Below the pieces are notes generated by a model that was given only the letters and a program-made list of their open reading frames with translations, ran no database searches and was not told the origin of the DNA. Shown here one piece after another: positions 59,679 to 64,000 of a stretch of DNA of 64,000 nucleotides (the first letter of the stretch is position 1; each line of letters starts with the position of its first letter). The translations under genes and the position numbers were made by a program. The stretch lies in the NCBI RefSeq assembly GCF_002091675.1, contig NZ_BDAE01000013.1, positions 1 to 64,000 of the forward strand. The letters are read 5' to 3'. The DNA comes from Pseudomonas luteola NBRC 103146 (GTDB lineage: Bacteria > Pseudomonadota > Gammaproteobacteria > Pseudomonadales > Pseudomonadaceae).

Positions 59679-62291
59679 ATGGGCAAATCGCTGGTCATCG
59701 TGGAATCCCCGGCCAAGGCCAAGACCATCAACAAGTATTTGGGCAACCAGTACGTGGTGAAGTCGAGTATCGGCCATATCCGTGACCTGCCTACCAGTGG
59801 GTCGGCAAGCGCGTCAAAAGAGTCCGCCACGAAAGGACGCAAGTCTGCTGCCGAAGCTCCAGCCCTTTCTCCAAAGGAAAAGGCCAAGCGCCAGCTTATC
59901 GCTCGCATGGGGGTCGACCCTGAGCATGGCTGGAAGGCGCACTACGAGATCCTGCCTGGAAAGGAAAAGGTGATCGAAGAGCTCAAGCGTCTGGCTAAGG
60001 AAGCTGACACTGTTTATCTCGCAACCGACTTGGACCGCGAAGGGGAAGCCATTGCCTGGCATCTTCGTGAGGCCATCGGAGGAGACGAAAGCCGCTTCAA
60101 GCGGGTCGTCTTCAACGAAATCACTAAAAAAGCGATTCAGGATGCGTTCTCCAAGCCGGGCGAGCTGGATATCAATCGAGTCAATGCCCAGCAGGCCAGG
60201 CGCTTTCTGGACCGTGTAGTAGGCTACATGGTCTCGCCTCTGCTATGGCAGAAGATCGCCCGAGGGCTTTCGGCTGGACGTGTTCAGTCCGTTGCGGTCA
60301 AGCTGCTTGTGGAGCGTGAGCGGGAAATTCGTGCTTTCGTCCCTGAAGAGTACTGGGAAGTTCACGCCGATTTGGCGAACCCCAAGAATGCCAAGGCGCG
60401 TTTTGAGGTCGTCCGGCAAAACGGCGAAGCATTCAAGCCGTTGAACGAGGCGCAGGCAAGTGCTGCCGTCGAGAAGTTAAAGGCTTCCAGCTACAGCATT
60501 AGCAAGCGTGAAGACAAGCCTACCAGCAGCCGACCTTCCGCTCCGTTCATTACATCGACTTTACAACAGGCTGCCAGCAATCGGCTGGGCTTTGGTGTAA
60601 AGAAAACCATGATGATGGCCCAGCGTCTTTACGAGGCGGGTTATATCACTTACATGCGTACCGATTCGACGAACCTGTCCAGCGATGCCATTACCATGGC
60701 TCGGGCGTTTATCGAAAAGGAATTTGGCGAAAAATACTTGCCGGCCAAGCCTAATTTCTACAGCAGCAAGGAAGGTGCGCAGGAGGCTCACGAAGCAATT
60801 CGTCCGTCTGACGTAAACACGCGTCCTGACCAGCTGTCTGGCATGGAGCGAGACGCCGAACGCTTGTACGATTTGATCTGGCGTCAGTTCATTGCCTGTC
60901 AGATGCCTCCTGCGGAATATCTTTCTACGACCGTTACGGCAAAGGCCGGTGAGTTTGAGTTGCGCGCCAAAGGGCGAATCCTCAAGTTCGATGGCTTTAC
61001 CCGAGTTCTGTCGCAACAGAGCAAGCCTGGCGAAGACGACGTACTGCCCGAAATGAACCAGGGCGATGCCATGAAGCTGCTGAAGCTGGATCCCACTCAG
61101 CACTTTACCAAGCCGCCGGCACGTTTCTCCGAGGCCAGTTTGGTCAAGGAGCTGGAAAAGCGCGGTATTGGTCGTCCGTCAACCTATGCAGCCATTATTT
61201 CCACGATTCAGGATCGCGGCTATGCCACCGTGCATAATCGCCGTTTCTACGCAGAAAAGATGGGTGACATTGTTACTGACCGGCTGGGCGAGAGCTTCTC
61301 TGACCTCATGGATTATGGTTTTACCGCCAGCATGGAAGGTGATCTCGATACCGTAGCGCAGGGCGAGCTTGACTGGAAAAACCTGCTGGATGAGTTCTAT
61401 AGCGATTTCAAGAAAAAGCTAGAAGCCGCTGAGAGCGCTGAAGGAGGAATGCGTGCGAATGTGCCGACTCTCACGGACATCCCTTGTCCGACATGTAGCC
61501 GGCCGATGATGATTCGTACCGCTTCAACGGGTGTATTCCTTGGATGCTCGGGTTATAGCCTGCCGCCCAAAGAGCGTTGCAAAGGAACGATCAACCTTGT
61601 TCCGGGTGATGAAATTGCTGAGGACGACGAAGGCGAGTCGGAATCGCGTGTGCTGCGTGGCAAGCACCGCTGCGATATTTGCGGAACTGCGATGGATGCT
61701 TACCTGATTGACGAGCATCGCAAGCTCCACATCTGTGGCAATAACCCCGATTGCTCGGGTTATGAAGTTGAAACCGGTAACTATCGCATCAAGGGCTATG
61801 AAGGGCCTTCACTGGAGTGTGACAAGTGCGGCAGTGAAATGCAGCTCAAGACGGGTCGTTTCGGCAAATTCTTTGGATGTACCAATCCTGAGTGCAAGAA
61901 TACGCGCAAGCTGCTGAAGAACGGCGAGCCGGCTCCGCCCAAGATGGATGCCATTGCAATGCCTGAGCTCAAGTGCGAGAAAGTCAACGATACGTATGTA
62001 TTGCGAGATGGAGCTTCAGGTTTATTCCTGGCCGCCAGCCAGTTTCCAAAGAATCGCGAAACTCGCGCACCGTTGGTCAGCGAGCTGTTGCCGCACAAGG
62101 ATGAAATCGATCCGAAATACCATTATCTATTAAGTGCACCGGCCAAAGACCCGGATGGCCGTTCTGCTGTTATTCGCTTCAGTCGCAAGACGAAGGAGCA
62201 ATATGTACAGACAGAAGAGAATGGTAAGCCGACCGGTTGGAAAGCCTATTTCGATAATGGGAAGTGGAAGGTAGAAGACAAGCGTAGTTGA
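59679..62291 (+). CDS. topA: DNA topoisomerase I TopA
   Basis: An 870-aa type IA topoisomerase that relaxes negative supercoils. The Toprim domain has [15 protein letters not shown] (Asp117, Asp119, Glu121), the catalytic tyrosine is Tyr325 in [10 protein letters not shown], and the C-terminus carries three Cys4 zinc-finger-like units ([25 protein letters not shown]) followed by a zinc-ribbon-like region. The insertion near residues 40-70, rich in Ser/Lys/Ala, is seen in Pseudomonas TopA. The ATG at 59679 gives the standard [17 protein letters not shown] start. Confidence 0.97.
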   Translation: MGKSLVIVESPAKAKTINKYLGNQYVVKSSIGHIRDLPTSGSASASKESATKGRKSAAEAPALSPKEKAKRQLIARMGVDPEHGWKAHYEILPGKEKVIEELKRLAKEADTVYLATDLDREGEAIAWHLREAIGGDESRFKRVVFNEITKKAIQDAFSKPGELDINRVNAQQARRFLDRVVGYMVSPLLWQKIARGLSAGRVQSVAVKLLVEREREIRAFVPEEYWEVHADLANPKNAKARFEVVRQNGEAFKPLNEAQASAAVEKLKASSYSISKREDKPTSSRPSAPFITSTLQQAASNRLGFGVKKTMMMAQRLYEAGYITYMRTDSTNLSSDAITMARAFIEKEFGEKYLPAKPNFYSSKEGAQEAHEAIRPSDVNTRPDQLSGMERDAERLYDLIWRQFIACQMPPAEYLSTTVTAKAGEFELRAKGRILKFDGFTRVLSQQSKPGEDDVLPEMNQGDAMKLLKLDPTQHFTKPPARFSEASLVKELEKRGIGRPSTYAAIISTIQDRGYATVHNRRFYAEKMGDIVTDRLGESFSDLMDYGFTASMEGDLDTVAQGELDWKNLLDEFYSDFKKKLEAAESAEGGMRANVPTLTDIPCPTCSRPMMIRTASTGVFLGCSGYSLPPKERCKGTINLVPGDEIAEDDEGESESRVLRGKHRCDICGTAMDAYLIDEHRKLHICGNNPDCSGYEVETGNYRIKGYEGPSLECDKCGSEMQLKTGRFGKFFGCTNPECKNTRKLLKNGEPAPPKMDAIAMPELKCEKVNDTYVLRDGASGLFLAASQFPKNRETRAPLVSELLPHKDEIDPKYHYLLSAPAKDPDGRSAVIRFSRKTKEQYVQTEENGKPTGWKAYFDNGKWKVEDKRS

Positions 62292-62305
62292 TGCGCTGTA
62301 TCTGG

Positions 62306-62329
62306 TTGCCAGGTCTGCAAGCCTGGCAA
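62306..62329 (+). terminator. Hairpin after topA
   Basis: TTGCCAGG and CCTGGCAA form a perfect 8-bp stem with an 8-nt loop, 15 bases after the topA stop. No T-run follows. Confidence 0.5.
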
Positions 62330-62384
62330 TTGGTGTCTGTGTAGCGGGGCAGTTGGCACCGCTTTGCCTTGGGAGGATTCAGGC

Positions 62385-62903
62385 ATGTCTCATGAGATCT
62401 ATACTCGTACCAACCAGAAGTTGTACTTCGCCGGTTTAAGCCTTGAATCGTGGCGCAGGGCGGAGCACGAGCAGAGCATGAATGCCCAGGGGCAGATTCA
62501 GGCCGAGCGAGAGGCGACGTTGTTTCATTTGTATGGTGCTGTTTTGGGGTTGTGTCACGAAGTGGCAGGTTATTACCGTCTGCCTAACGCCCAGGCTGCC
62601 TCAATCGATCAGTTTTTAAATCCACAAGCTTTGAAAGATTCGCCAAGTCCTGAGTTGGCTGAATTGTTTGAGTTGGCAAGTCATCAGCAAACATGGCTGG
62701 CTCAATTGCTGGATGGGTTCTCCGCATTGCAAAAACCACCGCAGCCTATCAAGCAAGCTAAGGTTGATCCTAGTCTGCCGCTGATTGAGTCGGTTACGCT
62801 TGATGAAGAGAAGAGGCTGCTGAGCCATACTGAGCTCGAGGCCTGGAGAAAAAACATCAAGGAGTTGGCGCTGCGCTTTCGTGGTTCATTGACCGAATGG
62901 TGA
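62385..62903 (+). CDS. DUF6586 family protein
   Basis: A 172-aa helical cytoplasmic protein that begins MSHEIYTRTNQKLYFAGL and continues with QIQAEREATLFHLYGAVLGL. It matches a Pseudomonas family annotated DUF6586 as I recall. The ATG at 62385 has GGGAGGA 8 nt upstream; the frame opening at 62364 lacks a ribosome site. Position between topA and sulA-lexA is conserved in Pseudomonas. Function unknown. Confidence 0.78.
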   Translation: MSHEIYTRTNQKLYFAGLSLESWRRAEHEQSMNAQGQIQAEREATLFHLYGAVLGLCHEVAGYYRLPNAQAASIDQFLNPQALKDSPSPELAELFELASHQQTWLAQLLDGFSALQKPPQPIKQAKVDPSLPLIESVTLDEEKRLLSHTELEAWRKNIKELALRFRGSLTEW

Positions 62904-63049
62904 GGCACAGACGCCAAAAATGTGTAGATTTTCTTGATTGAAGAGCTGTCTTGCAACATTTTAGTCTTTATTGCATTACGTTAATCGATAGAGCCTAGGG
63001 AAGGGCAGGTGCGACTGCTACAATACCAGCGCCTGCTGGAGATGCACAT

Positions 63050-63286
63050 ATGTCTACGTCTTATCTTGAAATTGTCGAACTGGCTGATGGCCGTATCGTT
63101 CTTCGCCGTGCCGATGGTGAAGAGGCACTGGTGACATTGGAGTTTTCTTCCGATGCAAAGGATTTTCTGCATGGCCAGCAAGTTGAAGTGGCTAAAGCCA
63201 TGTTCAATTTGGGTGTGCAGATGGCGGGGCGTCTAGCCGAAGGAGATATGATAGAACGCGAAGATACTCCCCGCGTTCTTCATTGA
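63050..63286 (+). CDS. Small conserved protein next to sulA
   Basis: A 78-aa protein with SYLEIVELADGRIVLRRADG at the front, an acidic-basic middle (LEFSSDAKDFLHGQQVEVAKAM) and a short polar end. It is found at this place in Pseudomonas genomes as I remember, but has no named function. Its stop abuts the sulA stop (convergent, no gap), so the two genes share an end. Confidence 0.75.
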   Translation: MSTSYLEIVELADGRIVLRRADGEEALVTLEFSSDAKDFLHGQQVEVAKAMFNLGVQMAGRLAEGDMIEREDTPRVLH

Positions 63287-63757
63287 TCAGCCCAAGCGAA
63301 TGTTAAGGCTTTGGGCGTTGCCTGTCTGAGCGGCCAAAGCCAGCTTTTTCTTCTCGGAAGTCTTCATGCCGTGGAGCCAGCTCACCACGGTATGGCTTCT
63401 TCCTGAACGTAAGGCTTCACAAGCAAGCTCTAGTGTCTGCATGCTCTGACGCGGTTGCAGCAGCAGGATTCTATTTAGATTCAAATCCCTTGAGCGCAGC
63501 CACTTTGTCGTTAGCAGCGTCGGAGGTGCTATCAGTGTCAGCCACCGGGGATCCTGTTCGTCACTCAACTCCCGCAGCATGGGTGCTAGCAAATGCAGGC
63601 AATGGTCTTGAGCGCCGTTTAGAGTCACTTCACTAAAGCAATCAGGCAGAGTCGCCGCCTGAATAGGTCCAGCCAAAAAAGGATTGAGCGACGGTTGAAC
63701 CAGTGCGTCGTGAAACAACGGCAACTGTCCATGATCCGGCGGCAATAAAGATTGCAC
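63287..63757 (-). CDS. sulA: SOS cell-division inhibitor SulA
   Basis: A 156-aa SulA, which binds FtsZ and blocks septation during the SOS response. The start is a GTG at 63757, preceded by a strong AAGGAGGTG ribosome site. The LTLIAPPTLLTTKWLRSRDLNLNRILLL core and ALRSGRSHTVVSWLHGM end agree with Pseudomonas SulA. It lies 30 bp downstream of lexA on the same strand, so it is part of the LexA-controlled lexA-sulA operon. Confidence 0.93.
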   Translation of the reverse strand: MQSLLPPDHGQLPLFHDALVQPSLNPFLAGPIQAATLPDCFSEVTLNGAQDHCLHLLAPMLRELSDEQDPRWLTLIAPPTLLTTKWLRSRDLNLNRILLLQPRQSMQTLELACEALRSGRSHTVVSWLHGMKTSEKKKLALAAQTGNAQSLNIRLG

Positions 63758-63787
63758 TGAACACCTCCTTATAGATACGTTGACTCG

Positions 63788-64000
63788 TTAACGCCTGATG
63801 ACACCTACGCTCAGGCCTTCGATTACTAGATCCTGCTTATTGAGGTCCACCTCAATAGGCTGGAAATCAGGGTTTTCAGCAATCAGCCAAACCTTGTTGC
63901 CCTCACGTTTGAACCGCTTGACCGTAACTTCTTCTCCGACACGAGCAACCACGACTTGCCCGTTGCGTGCCTCACGAGTGACGTGAACCGCCAGAAGGTC
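63788..64000 (-). CDS. lexA: SOS repressor LexA, C-terminal part (cut by the window end)
   Basis: The last 70 residues and the stop codon of LexA are present; the 5' part lies beyond the window. It reads [20 protein letters not shown], then [21 protein letters not shown] with the catalytic Lys of the autocleavage dyad, and ends [12 protein letters not shown], the standard end of Pseudomonas LexA. It controls the downstream sulA and, elsewhere, the SOS regulon. Confidence 0.96.
   Translation of the reverse strand, partial: DLLAVHVTREARNGQVVVARVGEEVTVKRFKREGNKVWLIAENPDFQPIEVDLNKQDLVIEGLSVGVIRR

Overview
The window looks like a chromosome segment from a Pseudomonadaceae-type gammaproteobacterium. 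Diagnostic sets are aotJQMP-argR with an AraC-type ArgR, braCDEFG, fadBA followed by topA and a sulA-lexA pair, a Lon-like AsrA next to a chagasin-type inhibitor, a FAN1/VRR-NUC gene with an XPD-like helicase, and the cyo ubiquinol oxidase operon. Base composition by eye is clearly less GC-rich than typical Pseudomonas, which would fit a lower-GC branch of the family. I saw no tRNA, rRNA, CRISPR array, insertion sequence or prophage; the segment is mostly core chromosome.

Layout. 0.1-4.7 kb (minus): cmoA-cmoB for tRNA wobble modification, an I42 protease inhibitor lipoprotein and the Lon-like protease. 4.7-5.6 kb: a gene-poor stretch with possible decayed coding fragments. 5.6-8.9 kb (plus): a periplasmic cupredoxin overlapping a membrane GGDEF-EAL protein with a degenerate GGDEF site, then a short signal-peptide ORF that may be a remnant. 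9.0-10.7 kb: putP behind a leader rich in hairpins and a Crc/Hfq-type CA motif. 10.8-11.3 kb: two very small exported proteins, each followed by an intrinsic terminator. 11.3-16.1 kb: orphan DctP binding protein, VOC protein plus aldo/keto reductase, MnmC and a DUF6316 protein. 16.4-20.4 kb: FAN1 nuclease and a nuclease-helicase fusion. 20.5-25.2 kb (minus): cyoABCDE, preceded by a 1-kb stretch without a recognisable gene. 26.3-28.3 kb (minus): fumC and a flavodoxin-fold oxidoreductase.

28.6-33.9 kb (plus): DUF2059 protein, BolA, TrhO, a DsbA-family protein, ArfB and acetyl-CoA synthetase, the last with a CA motif just before its ribosome binding site. 34.3-38.3 kb: arginine/ornithine uptake operon with its regulator and a candidate ArgR half-site upstream. 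38.3-40.9 kb (minus): a CHASE4-PAS-GGDEF-EAL gene broken by a single in-frame TAA. 41.1-46.9 kb (minus): a COG3650-like lipoprotein and the branched-chain amino acid transporter, with a hairpin between braC and braD. 47.1-50.7 kb: DUF2288 protein and a PhnCDE-type ABC transporter of unknown substrate. 50.8-55.4 kb: lytic transglycosylase Slt, ABC-F protein Uup and a universal stress protein. 55.9-64 kb: fadBA, DUF1653 protein, topA, two small conserved genes, sulA and the C-terminal end of lexA.

Together the genes cover uptake and use of amino acids, acetate and fatty acids, terminal respiration, tRNA modification, DNA repair with the SOS response, and c-di-GMP signalling. The observations that most deserve follow-up are the putP leader, the cupredoxin/c-di-GMP pair, the tiny His/Gly-rich lipoprotein, the FAN1-helicase unit and the nonsense-split c-di-GMP gene.
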